Under the pieces are notes generated by a model. That model searched no databases. It was not told the origin of the DNA and worked only from the letters and a program-made list of their open reading frames with translations. Shown piece by piece: positions 25,186-33,859 of a stretch of DNA of 64,000 nucleotides. Origin of the DNA: Candidatus Zixiibacteriota bacterium (GTDB lineage Bacteria; Zixibacteria; MSB-5A5; GN15; JACZUZ01); contig JAJRPM010000013.1 of the NCBI GenBank assembly GCA_024280775.1, positions 62,001 through 126,000 of the forward strand, read 5' to 3'. Within the stretch, counting starts at the first letter, position 1, and each line of letters starts with the position of its first letter. A program made the translations under genes and the position numbers.

Positions 25186-27459
25186 TTAAGCGCTCACATG
25201 TTCCGCAGTTGAATTCGGCGCCACTCCGGCCTTTAGCACAACTATGGTTCGGTCATCCTGGGGGAGTTCATCCGGCTGGAACGCATGCAAGTCCTCCAGC
25301 GCCAAACGAATAATCTCATCCGGGTGCATACTCTCTAGTTTCTGTAAGAACTCAACAAGTCTGTCCTCACCATATTCCTCTTCATCGTCATCCATAGTCT
25401 CAGAAATACCGTCAGTAAAGAAAAATATGAAATCATCGGGATACATTTTGATAGTAGCTGATTCGTACACAGCATCCGCAAACGCCCCAATTAGCATACC
25501 ACCAATATCCAACCGCTCACAGGACCCATCCTTGCGAATCAGCGCCGGATAATTATGACCGGCATTGGTATATTCAAAAAGCCCCCGAGCGCTATCAAAA
25601 ACTCCAAAACACAATGTCGCAAATTTCTCTGACGAGGTAAGCGTCACAAGGTGATTATTGACATTCGAAAGCGCCTGACAAATATCATTACGATTACTTA
25701 ACTCGCTACGAAGCATAGCTTGAATCTGAGTAATAACCATCGCCGCCGGCATACCTTTTCCTGATGCATCAGCTATTACTATGCCATACTTATCTTCGCC
25801 CAGCGGTATAACATCATAGAAATCACCACCGACAGTCCGTGAAGGAACCGAATGCGCCGCCAGAGAAAAGCTCGCCGACGAGGGCAAAGTTCGTGGTAGC
25901 AATCCAATCTGAATTTGACGCGCCATCGCCACTTCCTCTTCCAGGCGCTTCTTCTCCACCGTCTCGGCATATAATCGCGCATTTGTCAGAGCCGAAACCA
26001 ACTGATTCGAGAGCACCTTTAGCAAGTTCTGATCTTCGCTCGTATACTTTGCGCCGCTGACTTTTTCTGAGAGCACAATAAACCCAAGTAACCTGTCTGC
26101 ATCACGAAGCGGCAGAATCAAAGCGCCACTTCGTTTGCGAATTTCTTCCAATAGGCGACTGTCGTCTGCTACATGGGCTATATCATTCAACGGAGTGGGT
26201 ATCTCCAACTGGCCTATTGCCCCTAGTAGAACATCAGCTCTATCGATTATGTGACGTTTCTCAAAGCCTCCTCCGGCGAGGATAGCATATTCCTTGAGAG
26301 TGTCCTGATAGAGAGCGAAATACACCGACCTGACCATCAAATGCTCTTTTAGAGTCTCTTCGATAATCGCGCGAAGTGAAGTGGGTTCAAATACCGAAAT
26401 CGTCTGACGCGAAAAGCGCTCTATCAGATTGCGGTAATCGGATTTGTCACGCAGAAATATGCGACGCACCACTTCCTCAATTTGACTATTCAACGGCTGG
26501 AAAAATATCAGCGCTAAAACAGCAAATCCAATAGTAAGAGCCACACCCTCACCGCCGGTCATAACACTTATCCTCTCCTGAACCGCGCCGATTCCAAGCA
26601 AATAAGCCCCGGCAAAGACACCGGTGGATACCGTGTAGGCAACTGACTGCCGCACAGCTAATCCAATATTGAGAAATTGGTAACGAATAACCGACCACAA
26701 AAACGCCCCGACAAATATCGCAATTGCCGCAGTCAAAGCCAGCGCCCGCGTCGATGAGCTCAAATCAAATTCAAATAATGCATCGCTTACAAAAAAGGCA
26801 ATGTAGGTCAATGTCGGCAACGCCACTCCGGCGGTGATAATTATCGCCTGCTTCCTGAAGAGCAAATTGTGCGCGCGCATAGCATAGTTACCAAGAATTG
26901 TAACAGCCGCGATTCCATATATCGCGTTCAACGGTGGAAACACCTTGTCCTGTTCACCAATCCAGGTGTTAACCTTAAGGACAAAAAACTGCAACTGAAC
27001 AAAAATATCACCCAGAAGAGAATCAAAAGCCCCATTAGGTTTATCTACTACCAAATAAGCTATCAGACTATCAGCGTTTCTGAATACTAACATCGCGAAA
27101 AGGTGCATAGCTTGCGGAGCAAGTATCAACAGAAACAATAGCCTCCGCCGGGAGCGAGAGATTTCATAGGAGGTAAACACCAGCGCAAAAATAATCAACG
27201 CCGGAAAAACAAATTCCCATATAGGATAGAGATCGTAGAATATTGATTCGTCGAAAGGGTTTGTTGCGTTGGGGAATCGATTGATAGCGCTCCCGAGAGC
27301 GTCAAAAATCGGAGCCAGTCCTGCAAAAAAGAATACCACAGCGCTGATACGATTCAATCTATTGGATAGATTGTCCCGCAACACAGTGGCCGCGAGAAAA
27401 AGAAGCGTCGCGCCAAGCGCAAAACTAAATATGGTTACTGTAAGTTCAAATCCAGACAC
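25186..27459 (-). CDS. Membrane GAF-PP2C phosphatase (SpoIIE/RsbU type)
   Basis: A 757-aa serine phosphatase. The N-terminal 310 residues contain about eight to nine membrane helices. A GAF domain follows (about 330-490), then a coiled linker (ETVEKKRLEEEVAMARQIQ) typical of RsbU. The SpoIIE/PP2C domain (about 540-750) has its metal-binding motifs: GGDFYDV, IADASGKGMPAA, TNAGHNYP, FFTDGISE and QDDRTIVV. Family members dephosphorylate STAS anti-anti-sigma factors. RsbW-like and RsbV-like proteins are encoded just upstream, so this is most likely the phosphatase of that switch, driven by a membrane or GAF signal. The start is GTG at 27459; no in-frame ATG is better placed. Confidence 0.93.
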   Translation of the reverse strand: MSGFELTVTIFSFALGATLLFLAATVLRDNLSNRLNRISAVVFFFAGLAPIFDALGSAINRFPNATNPFDESIFYDLYPIWEFVFPALIIFALVFTSYEISRSRRRLLFLLILAPQAMHLFAMLVFRNADSLIAYLVVDKPNGAFDSLLGDIFVQLQFFVLKVNTWIGEQDKVFPPLNAIYGIAAVTILGNYAMRAHNLLFRKQAIIITAGVALPTLTYIAFFVSDALFEFDLSSSTRALALTAAIAIFVGAFLWSVIRYQFLNIGLAVRQSVAYTVSTGVFAGAYLLGIGAVQERISVMTGGEGVALTIGFAVLALIFFQPLNSQIEEVVRRIFLRDKSDYRNLIERFSRQTISVFEPTSLRAIIEETLKEHLMVRSVYFALYQDTLKEYAILAGGGFEKRHIIDRADVLLGAIGQLEIPTPLNDIAHVADDSRLLEEIRKRSGALILPLRDADRLLGFIVLSEKVSGAKYTSEDQNLLKVLSNQLVSALTNARLYAETVEKKRLEEEVAMARQIQIGLLPRTLPSSASFSLAAHSVPSRTVGGDFYDVIPLGEDKYGIVIADASGKGMPAAMVITQIQAMLRSELSNRNDICQALSNVNNHLVTLTSSEKFATLCFGVFDSARGLFEYTNAGHNYPALIRKDGSCERLDIGGMLIGAFADAVYESATIKMYPDDFIFFFTDGISETMDDDEEEYGEDRLVEFLQKLESMHPDEIIRLALEDLHAFQPDELPQDDRTIVVLKAGVAPNSTAEHVSA

Positions 27460-27599
27460 TATTCGCCTGCATCCAATACTGAATTAAGTGCTATCAAAGT
27501 CATTCAAGATTACCCGTTCCCGTCCTCGCCAATTCACAGCGCCCTTGTTTTACCGAAATTCTTCCACCACAAGGGCAAAAAATGTAAACTCGTTAGGAA

Positions 27600-28019
27600 T
27601 CAGAGGTTTTTTTCCAAAGTCACAGTAGAGCCGCCGTCATGAGTGTCAAATGACACTGAATCCATCAATGAGCGAGCGATGAAAATCCCGCGGCCAACCT
27701 CTTTTAGCAAATTTTCTTCCTTCAGCGGATCTGCAATATCATCCGGATTAAACCCCGGCCCCTCATCTGAAACGGCAAAAGAAACTGAGCTACCTTTCCT
27801 ACTGATGCTCAGAGTGACAATCTTGCTGGTGTCACTCTTGTTCCCATGCAATATGCTATTATTGACTATCTCGGTGACCGAAATAGCAATATCTGCAATC
27901 GTCGATTCATCCACTGAGAAACCACGCAGTGTGCCCTCCAGGAAATCATCAACCGCCGCCAAATACTCCGGGTCCGAGGGAATCGATATTGAATTCCCCT
28001 TTATAACCGGTCCGTCCAT
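27600..28019 (-). CDS. RsbW-like anti-sigma factor / serine kinase
   Basis: A 139-aa GHKL ATPase of the RsbW/SpoIIAB type: VTEIVNNSILHGN (N-box, about residues 47-59), VSDEGPGF (G1, about 89-96) and EVGRGIFIARSLMD (G2, about 113-126). In known systems it binds a sigma factor or another target and phosphorylates the STAS partner on serine. A good ribosome-binding site (AGGAG) precedes the ATG. It lies between the STAS gene and the phosphatase gene, but no sigma factor is adjacent, so the controlled target is unknown. Confidence 0.92.
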   Translation of the reverse strand: MDGPVIKGNSISIPSDPEYLAAVDDFLEGTLRGFSVDESTIADIAISVTEIVNNSILHGNKSDTSKIVTLSISRKGSSVSFAVSDEGPGFNPDDIADPLKEENLLKEVGRGIFIARSLMDSVSFDTHDGGSTVTLEKNL

Positions 28020-28417
28020 AATTCTCCTCTTCTCTTATCTTATCTCAAGATTCTCTTTTTCTATCTTTTCTAAGCGACCTTTTCTAAGCGCCACTTTTCG
28101 CCAGTGGCCAAGGTCACGACCAGTTGCTGTAATGAAGTATTCACAGAATCAGAATAACCTACGCAACAGTTACCTTCATTGCCCTACCGCCTATACGCGC
28201 CAATTGTTGAATTATATTCGAAAAACTTCTTCGAAAAACTCTTATCGAGAAGCTTCTCACGAAAAACTACATTCCAAATAATCTACACGAAAAAAATGAC
28301 CGGCGAATCTTCAACGCCGGCCACATTTCAGCTAAGAACAACTTATCTCGCAAAGCTACGTCATCAACAGCTGTAACACCCACTCGTACCCCCTGTGGGT
28401 ACGCTAAGGCAGGTCTA
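28020..28417. other. Intergenic region between STAS and RsbW genes
   Basis: About 400 bp. It holds the intrinsic terminator of the STAS gene (28289-28322), a small CGTACCC/GGGTACG hairpin near 28386-28404 close to the STAS stop, and short repeats of CTTTTCTAAGCG and GAAAAACT type. The rsbW-like gene should have its own promoter here. Confidence 0.5.
28289..28322 (-). terminator. Intrinsic terminator of the STAS gene
   Basis: Minus-strand GGCCGGCG and CGCCGGTC arms (28315-28322 and 28298-28305, with one G-T pair) enclose a 9-nt loop and are followed by A then a run of T (28289-28296). It lies about 95 bp after the STAS stop and separates this gene from the RsbW-like gene. Confidence 0.85.
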
Positions 28418-28759
28418 TCAATTATCGAAAGCCGCAATAGCCTCAGCAACTGTCTCATGCGACTCGAATACTGTAACCAACTTGGTAATAGTCAGCAGAG
28501 AATGAATCTTCTCAGTGACATTGGCCAGCTTGAGCCGACCCTCGTTGTTCTTCATTGTCGATAGTCCAGCAATCAATATCCCCAAACCGGTGGAATTGAC
28601 CCAGTCCACACGAGACAAATCGATTACCACATTCTTGACACCGTTTTCGATATGCTCATGTAGCTTCTCATGCAACAAGGTGGAATCAGAACCACCCATA
28701 ATCTTTCCAGAGGGCTCCAAAATCGCAACCCCGTTCTCAAGTCTATCACTTAGTTTCAT
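28418..28759 (-). CDS. STAS-domain anti-anti-sigma factor (RsbV/SpoIIAA-like)
   Basis: A 113-aa single STAS domain. The phosphorylation-site region is DWVNSTGLGIL, where the serine of NSTG is the expected target of the RsbW-like kinase. The domain opens with GVAILEPSGKIMGG and has the NVVIDLSRV strand. The ATG at 28759 is preferred over the GTG two codons upstream because GGGAG lies 9-10 nt before it. The gene has its own terminator. With the downstream RsbW-like and RsbU-like genes it forms a partner-switching set. Confidence 0.93.
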   Translation of the reverse strand: MKLSDRLENGVAILEPSGKIMGGSDSTLLHEKLHEHIENGVKNVVIDLSRVDWVNSTGLGILIAGLSTMKNNEGRLKLANVTEKIHSLLTITKLVTVFESHETVAEAIAAFDN

Positions 28760-28765
28760 AAACAC

Positions 28766-29269
28766 ACTTCTCCCTGGTTATATTTGTGTTATATCTATTT
28801 GTTTACTGTGATTTATGATGTCTGAATAAACCGATATATCTGCACCCAAATTGCCAGCGCCCATTGGGTGATTTTTCGATGAAACTGCCCTACAACTATG
28901 GATCTGTTTCACGCCCAAAGCGTTTGACGAGATTACCACTATAGATTTTCGAGAAAAAGCCAGTCAAAGTCAAGTCTCATAACCATAAGCTATATTAGCG
29001 CCAGCATTTTAGGGCAATCGAGCGCGCCCCCGAGATAGCGGATCTCTGAGAATTGGAACCGGAGCCCATCCGATCAATCTCCAGCATGATTTCTCAGTAT
29101 TCCCTTCCCCTGCGATTGAATTTCATCCACTATATCCGATATACTGTTGATAAGCGGTTCTCTCGGCTTAAGTTAGTCGAAAAGGCCAAAATGACGACCC
29201 AAAAGGCCGCCGCCCGGGATTCACTGCAAACCTATTAAGACGCTAACTGATTATCAGCATCCGACTATT
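28766..29269. other. Divergent intergenic region
   Basis: About 500 bp between divergent genes. I see short open frames without motifs, no family repeat and no clear hairpin. Promoters for the STAS gene and the Roadblock-like gene should lie here. Confidence 0.35.
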
Positions 29270-30067
29270 ATGGCAAAAACTAGCTCACAATTCATTCCAG
29301 CAGGTCGGACAGCGCGCATGAAACGTGGCGATGCTGAGATTCAGCTACAAACCGAGTACGCGCCTCGCCCCACTCCCAGAATCACCTCCAGCATTCTCCT
29401 CTCGGGTGAACTCCTCCACAAAATTGAGACCCCTCTTGACTCGCCAATAGAGACCCAGGAACAGCTCGATAAGGTGGAACGCCTGATGTTGCGTCAGCAC
29501 GGCGACGCCCTCAAAGCCCTAAAGAATCAACCCGAAGGAGAGCGCTCACGTTTTTCATTCGAATCGATGAAAGCTCGCCGAAAAGAGCGAGAAACACCCA
29601 AACCCGACAGCCAACGCCCGCGCACTAACCAAACTCTCCGGCCAAAAGAAACCGCGCAACTGAAAGAAATGGTTCACAAAGCCGAGCAGGCGGGACCACT
29701 TCAGAGTAATTCGATGTCCCAAAGCGACAGAATTCACAAGCTCAAACGCACCACTCTCGAGCGCCTCTATGAAATCGAAGGAGTGGACAAAATCGCCACT
29801 CTCGATTGGAAGGGCCGATTCCTCTCAGAAAAGGCCGAAAAGGAATTCAAAAGCAAGTTCTCATCAATCTATAAGCACCTCAAGGAAGCTATCGAAATCT
29901 TCTCGCCTCTCGGAAATGGAAGAGGCAGAGAAGAAGGTGTCTATGAAGCCGAACACCGACGCCTCTACATGGTCTCCCATTGCGGGTTTATCTATTTCCT
30001 GATTATGAAGAGAATGCCCAAAAACGGCACGATCGAAGAAATCGTGCGTGAAGCCCTAAGCTCCTAA
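29270..30067 (+). CDS. Hypothetical protein with Roadblock/LC7-like C-terminal domain
   Basis: A 265-aa cytoplasmic protein. The N-terminal 150 residues are charged and low in hydrophobic content, with a Pro-rich start and a basic region at about 100-140. The C-terminal 105 residues (from about 160) read like a Roadblock/LC7 domain: LERLYEIEGVDKIATLDWKG, a helix, then the strands RRLYMVSHCGFIYFLIMKR. Roadblock proteins pair with small GTPases of the MglA type in bacteria, but no such GTPase is in the window. The assignment is by pattern only; I do not recognise the N-terminal region. Confidence 0.55.
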   Translation: MAKTSSQFIPAGRTARMKRGDAEIQLQTEYAPRPTPRITSSILLSGELLHKIETPLDSPIETQEQLDKVERLMLRQHGDALKALKNQPEGERSRFSFESMKARRKERETPKPDSQRPRTNQTLRPKETAQLKEMVHKAEQAGPLQSNSMSQSDRIHKLKRTTLERLYEIEGVDKIATLDWKGRFLSEKAEKEFKSKFSSIYKHLKEAIEIFSPLGNGRGREEGVYEAEHRRLYMVSHCGFIYFLIMKRMPKNGTIEEIVREALSS

Positions 30068-30544
30068 AACTTCTAGCTTTCTGACCCAAAAAAATAGGCG
30101 GCAACCGCCGCCTATCATCCCGAGAATCTTTATCCAGGAAAACTGTCCTGATGACCCCGTCGCAGGAGCCCAAGAGTCAGGAAATTTTTGAGTTAGAAAG
30201 GGATGATATTTGAAAACGCTCCTCCGAAAACACGTTAAAGGGTTTTTACAGCCGCTAGCGGACCTCTCGCTTCGCTATTCAATCTTCTGTTCAACAGCAG
30301 ATTAAGTTCACGGCGTCAGCTCAGCCCTAACAGAGACAACCTTCATTGCAGAGGGGTAAGAGGTTTTCAAATGTTCCCTTTCTAACTCTATATCTTCAAT
30401 AACAATATCCTCAAAAACAACTCTACACTTCCAATCCCAAATACAAGATAATCAATTCATCGAATTTGTACACAATATTAAATACGCTTTTCTAGCCTGG
30501 GATATTTGGCGCTCCCTGCAACAGAGGTTATATATTCCAGCGGC
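30068..30544. other. Intergenic region with a hairpin
   Basis: About 480 bp without a supported gene. A perfect 9-bp hairpin with an AACC loop sits at 30094-30115. It has seven A residues before it and no T after it, so as a terminator it would serve minus-strand transcription, yet no minus-strand gene is close. A TCCTGA/TCAGGA pairing spans about 30147-30182. The promoter of acpS-pyrE is probably near the right end. Confidence 0.4.
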
Positions 30545-30910
30545 ATGATAGATAGTATAGGCTTGGACATAATTGAAATCGACAGAATCGCGAAAACCTT
30601 CGCGAGGCATGGAACGCGTTTCACTACCAGAATCCTAAGCGCCAAAGAAGACGAAATCCTCCAACAAAGAGTCGATGCCGCCACTTTTCTCGCCGGACGA
30701 TTCGCCGCCAAAGAAGCCGTCATGAAAGCCTTGGGCGAGTTTTTCTCATCTGATGTCCGTCTGAAAGATATTGAAATACTAAACGACCCCTCGGGAAGAC
30801 CATTCGTTGAATTACCGAAACGTCTCACAGATTCCCTAACGAAGAAAAAGATATTGATCTCGATAAGTCACTCCCGCGGCAATGCAGTAGCGGTAGCTGT
30901 CATCGGATGA
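30545..30910 (+). CDS. acpS: Holo-[acyl-carrier-protein] synthase AcpS
   Basis: Transfers phosphopantetheine from coenzyme A to a serine of acyl carrier protein, switching on fatty-acid synthesis. From the ATG at 30545 the protein is 121 aa, with the metal ligand Asp8 in SIGLDIIEIDRI and Glu57 in FAAKEAVMKALG, and the closing ISHSRGNAVAVAV motif. Thirteen extra codons open further upstream do not fit the family and were excluded. The gene is followed by pyrE 37 bp downstream, probably in one operon. Confidence 0.97.
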   Translation: MIDSIGLDIIEIDRIAKTFARHGTRFTTRILSAKEDEILQQRVDAATFLAGRFAAKEAVMKALGEFFSSDVRLKDIEILNDPSGRPFVELPKRLTDSLTKKKILISISHSRGNAVAVAVIG

Positions 30911-30947
30911 TACACTCAGCAACCAACTTCAAAGAAAGAATAGACTC

Positions 30948-31559
30948 ATGAATACCCAAACCAAAGAACAAGCGCCCTTGCTCAGCGAAGAGGAAACCTT
31001 GAAACTCTTCACCGATTCAGGAGCCTTACTGCACGGACATTTCAAACTGACCTCCGGACGACACAGTGATTTGTATTATGAGAAGTTTACTATCCTAAAG
31101 AACCCGGCAGTGTGCGAACCCTTGTGCCGACAGATGGCGCGGCTCTTTTCAGAGCAACAAGTCGAAGTGGTAGTAGGCCCAACAACCGGCGGAATCCTAA
31201 TCGCTTATGAAGTGGCGAAAGAATTGGGTGTCCACTCGCTCTATGCCGAACCTGGCGAATCAGGTGACAAAAGAATCTTCAAACGCGGTTTTTCACTGGA
31301 TGCGGGTCAGCGAGTGTTGATTGTCGATGACATAGTAACCACCGGCCGCTCAATGTTTGAAGTGATAAGTTTGGTAGAATCCTATGACGCGAAAATCGTA
31401 GGAATCGGCGCAATGCTGGATAGATCCGGTGGCGCTATCGATCTCGGCTACCCGCTATCAGCCCTGACTACAGTCTCAGCCGATAGTTGGACTCCCGAGG
31501 ATTGCCCGATGTGCAAAGAAGGTAAGGAACTAACTCAACGCGGCAGTCGCAGTAGCTAA
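30948..31559 (+). CDS. pyrE: Orotate phosphoribosyltransferase PyrE
   Basis: Joins orotate and PRPP to make OMP in pyrimidine synthesis. The 203-aa protein has the PRPP-binding motif VLIVDDIVTTGRS (about residues 123-135), an opening GALLHGHFKLTSGRHSDLYYEK segment and the pyrimidine loop region EPGESGDKRIFKRGF. It ends with a Cys-containing tail (WTPEDCPMC) typical of one PyrE branch. The gene overlaps a short tandem repeat at its 3' end (GTAGCTAATCA units) and converges with the menG gene 26 bp away; no terminator fits in that gap. Confidence 0.97.
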   Translation: MNTQTKEQAPLLSEEETLKLFTDSGALLHGHFKLTSGRHSDLYYEKFTILKNPAVCEPLCRQMARLFSEQQVEVVVGPTTGGILIAYEVAKELGVHSLYAEPGESGDKRIFKRGFSLDAGQRVLIVDDIVTTGRSMFEVISLVESYDAKIVGIGAMLDRSGGAIDLGYPLSALTTVSADSWTPEDCPMCKEGKELTQRGSRSS

Positions 31560-31585
31560 TCAGTAGCTAATACTGTGTTGTCACA

Positions 31586-32353
31586 TCAGACAGTCGCTAG
31601 ATAAACTGTCACTAATCCGAAAGTCATCGGCAAAACTTCCACCGCGCTGAAACCCGATCCGGTAATAACTTTCGCGAATTCATCACGCGCCGGAAAAGCC
31701 TCGGCGCTTTCATTGAGATAGCGATAGGCCTCAGCGTCACCGCTGAACAGCGCTCCTATCCGTGGAAGAATCTGCCGGAAATAAACGCGGTAAAGCGCTC
31801 CTATCAGCGCCGAGGACGGCATTGAGAATTCCAAAATAGCGAAACGACCGCCGGGTTTAAGAACCCGCGCCGCCTCGGAAAGCGCCTTGGGGATATTGTT
31901 GACATTACGAATCCCAAACGCCACCATCGCCACATCAAATCTGTCATTCTCAAACGGCAATTCTTCAGCGTCACCCTGTTGAAACTTGATTCGTTCAGAA
32001 ATATCCGCCTGGTCTTGTGATTTCTTCTTGAGTTTCACATCAGCAAATGTAAGCATCTCCGCAGAGAAATCTAATGCCTGAATTTCTGCAAAGGTATTCT
32101 TACTTTGCCGAGCAACTTCAAATGTCATATCCCCAGTGCCACAACAAATATCCAAACAATGCGCGCCCTCCAAATTCCCCAGAGCCTTGACCGCAACTTT
32201 GCGCCAGTGACGGTCTATGCCCAGAGTCAAAGTGCGATTCAACGCATCATAGGTCGGAGAAATCCTATCGAACATCGAGCGAATCTTATCGGGATTCTGC
32301 TCGACCCTATCCTGTAGGTCTAGTTCCGTTTCGCTTTTCTTTGTTTGTGACAT
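31586..32353 (-). CDS. menG: Demethylmenaquinone methyltransferase MenG/UbiE
   Basis: Last step of menaquinone synthesis: SAM-dependent methylation of demethylmenaquinone at the membrane. The 255-aa protein has the UbiE signatures FDRISPTYDALNRTLTLGIDRHWR, the SAM-binding DICCGTGDMT, and FGIRNVNNIPKAL with GRFAILEFS. The ATG at 32353 was chosen over an upstream TTG because AAGGA stands 5 nt before it and the upstream extension would overlap the prenyltransferase gene by 55 nt. It is the last gene of the menaquinone cluster. Confidence 0.95.
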   Translation of the reverse strand: MSQTKKSETELDLQDRVEQNPDKIRSMFDRISPTYDALNRTLTLGIDRHWRKVAVKALGNLEGAHCLDICCGTGDMTFEVARQSKNTFAEIQALDFSAEMLTFADVKLKKKSQDQADISERIKFQQGDAEELPFENDRFDVAMVAFGIRNVNNIPKALSEAARVLKPGGRFAILEFSMPSSALIGALYRVYFRQILPRIGALFSGDAEAYRYLNESAEAFPARDEFAKVITGSGFSAVEVLPMTFGLVTVYLATV

Positions 32354-32361
32354 TTGATTCC

Positions 32362-33255
32362 TTAAAGTGCGAAATACACTACACCCACTGCTATACAATA
32401 TAGAAATCCTATCCAACCATTGACTGTGAAAAACGCCACATCCAAACGCGATAGATCATTGGCGCTAACGAGTGTATGCTGACGAACAAAGAGCGCCAGA
32501 GTAGGAACAATGCTCAACAATGCCAGCGCCGGTAGTTGCAATTGAAAAAATAAAACCACCATCAATCCAAAACTGATTACATGAAACACCCGCGATAGAA
32601 TTATCGCCCGATGTTTACCCAGCGCGCCAGGGATTGAGTGCAACTTATGCTCATTATCAAACTCCGCATCAGCCAAGGAATAAAGAATATCAAACCCCGC
32701 CACCCAAAACACTACTATCGCTCCTAACAGAAACGGAGTAGCAGACAAAGGAGCGCCAACTGCGAGCCACCCGGCCCCGGGAGAAACACCTAGCGCCACC
32801 CCCAACACCAAATGCGAAAACGCAGTAAAGCGTTTGGCAAAAGAATACCCCAAAATCAGCGCCAAAGTAGGCAGAGCCAAGATTCCACAAAGCGGATTAA
32901 GCGCATTAGCAAAAACGACGAATAGGACTGAAGAAACCACAGTCAGAATACTCGCCTGACGTAATGACAGCTCTCCTGTGACTAACTCACGACCGGCAGT
33001 GCGCGGATTGTTTGCATCATATGACACATCAACAATACGATTAAACGCCATAGCCGCAGTGCGTGCCGCAACCAAGGCCAGCGACACAAAGACCATCACA
33101 CTAACCGTCGGCCAACCGTCAGCGGCAAGCGCCACACCTAGAGCCACAAACGGAGCGGAAAACACCGTGTGCTGGATTTTCACCAATGACGCAAATGAGC
33201 GCGCAGTCTTGAGAACGCTTTTGCTTTCAACATTGGTAACGACAGTATTACTCAT
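32362..33255 (-). CDS. mqnP: UbiA-family prenyltransferase (MqnP-type)
   Basis: A 297-aa integral membrane enzyme with about eight to nine helices. The first Asp-rich motif is NRIVDVSYDANNPRT (about residues 71-85) and the second region is FDILYSLADAEFD (about 189-201). These bind the Mg-prenyl diphosphate. In the futalosine route the enzyme prenylates the naphthoate ring before final decarboxylation and methylation. It lies 4 bp from ubiX and 8 bp from menG, in a cluster with mqnA, C, D and E, which supports MqnP rather than 4-hydroxybenzoate prenyltransferase. Confidence 0.9.
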   Translation of the reverse strand: MSNTVVTNVESKSVLKTARSFASLVKIQHTVFSAPFVALGVALAADGWPTVSVMVFVSLALVAARTAAMAFNRIVDVSYDANNPRTAGRELVTGELSLRQASILTVVSSVLFVVFANALNPLCGILALPTLALILGYSFAKRFTAFSHLVLGVALGVSPGAGWLAVGAPLSATPFLLGAIVVFWVAGFDILYSLADAEFDNEHKLHSIPGALGKHRAIILSRVFHVISFGLMVVLFFQLQLPALALLSIVPTLALFVRQHTLVSANDLSRLDVAFFTVNGWIGFLYCIAVGVVYFAL

Positions 33256-33259
33256 AACA

Positions 33260-33856
33260 TCATCTCTCGGCCTTCAGCCCCTGCCAGTCAGGAAGAAGCG
33301 CATCAAAACCAAGTTTGACCATCACCCGGTCAACCACCGAATCAACTAATTCTTCAATCGTTTTAGGCTGGCGATAGAAAGAAGGTGACGCAGGCAGGAT
33401 TGTCGCTCCATATAGTGACAGTAGTTTCATATTTTCCAAAAAGGGAGTGGAATAGGGAGACTCACGCGGAACCAGAATAAACGGCCAGCGCTCTTTGAGA
33501 GCCACAGCCCCCAATCGAGCAATCAAAGTAGCGCCAACCCCCTGAGCAATCATCCCCAGCGAACTGGCCGAACAAGGACAAACTACAGCGCCGCGCAACA
33601 AAAACGACCCCGATGCAATACACGCCCCGACTTCGCCATTGCCATGTGTCACTACACCCGGAATCGCGCTGAGGTCCCGCAAACTCAAATTCATTTCTTC
33701 CTTAAGAACCAAACGCGCCGCATCAGATACAACTACATGCGTCTCGGCGCCAGCGGCGCTGAGACATTGCAATAAACGCACACCATAGATAGCGCCTGAT
33801 GCGCCAGTTAGCGCAACAGCAACAGGCAAATTTTGTTTTTTGGTTTCAGCGCTCAT
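33260..33856 (-). CDS. ubiX: UbiX-family flavin prenyltransferase
   Basis: A 198-aa enzyme that builds the prenylated FMN cofactor used by UbiD-type decarboxylases. Family signatures are clear: VALTGASGAIYG (about residues 13-24, FMN binding), VVCPCSASSLGMIAQG, and VPRESPYSTPFLENMKLL (phosphate-binding arginine). It sits 3 bp after the amidohydrolase gene and 4 bp before the prenyltransferase. Its presence implies a UbiD-like decarboxylase (MqnL-type) acting on the prenylated naphthoate, but none is encoded in the window. Confidence 0.94.
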   Translation of the reverse strand: MSAETKKQNLPVAVALTGASGAIYGVRLLQCLSAAGAETHVVVSDAARLVLKEEMNLSLRDLSAIPGVVTHGNGEVGACIASGSFLLRGAVVCPCSASSLGMIAQGVGATLIARLGAVALKERWPFILVPRESPYSTPFLENMKLLSLYGATILPASPSFYRQPKTIEELVDSVVDRVMVKLGFDALLPDWQGLKAER

Positions 33857-33859
33857 AAT

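Noticed and set aside
30140-30185. Hammerhead-ribozyme-like CTGATGA followed by GAAA
   Set aside because: The segment between them does not form stem II and the flanking arms do not give stems I and III, so the core match is chance.
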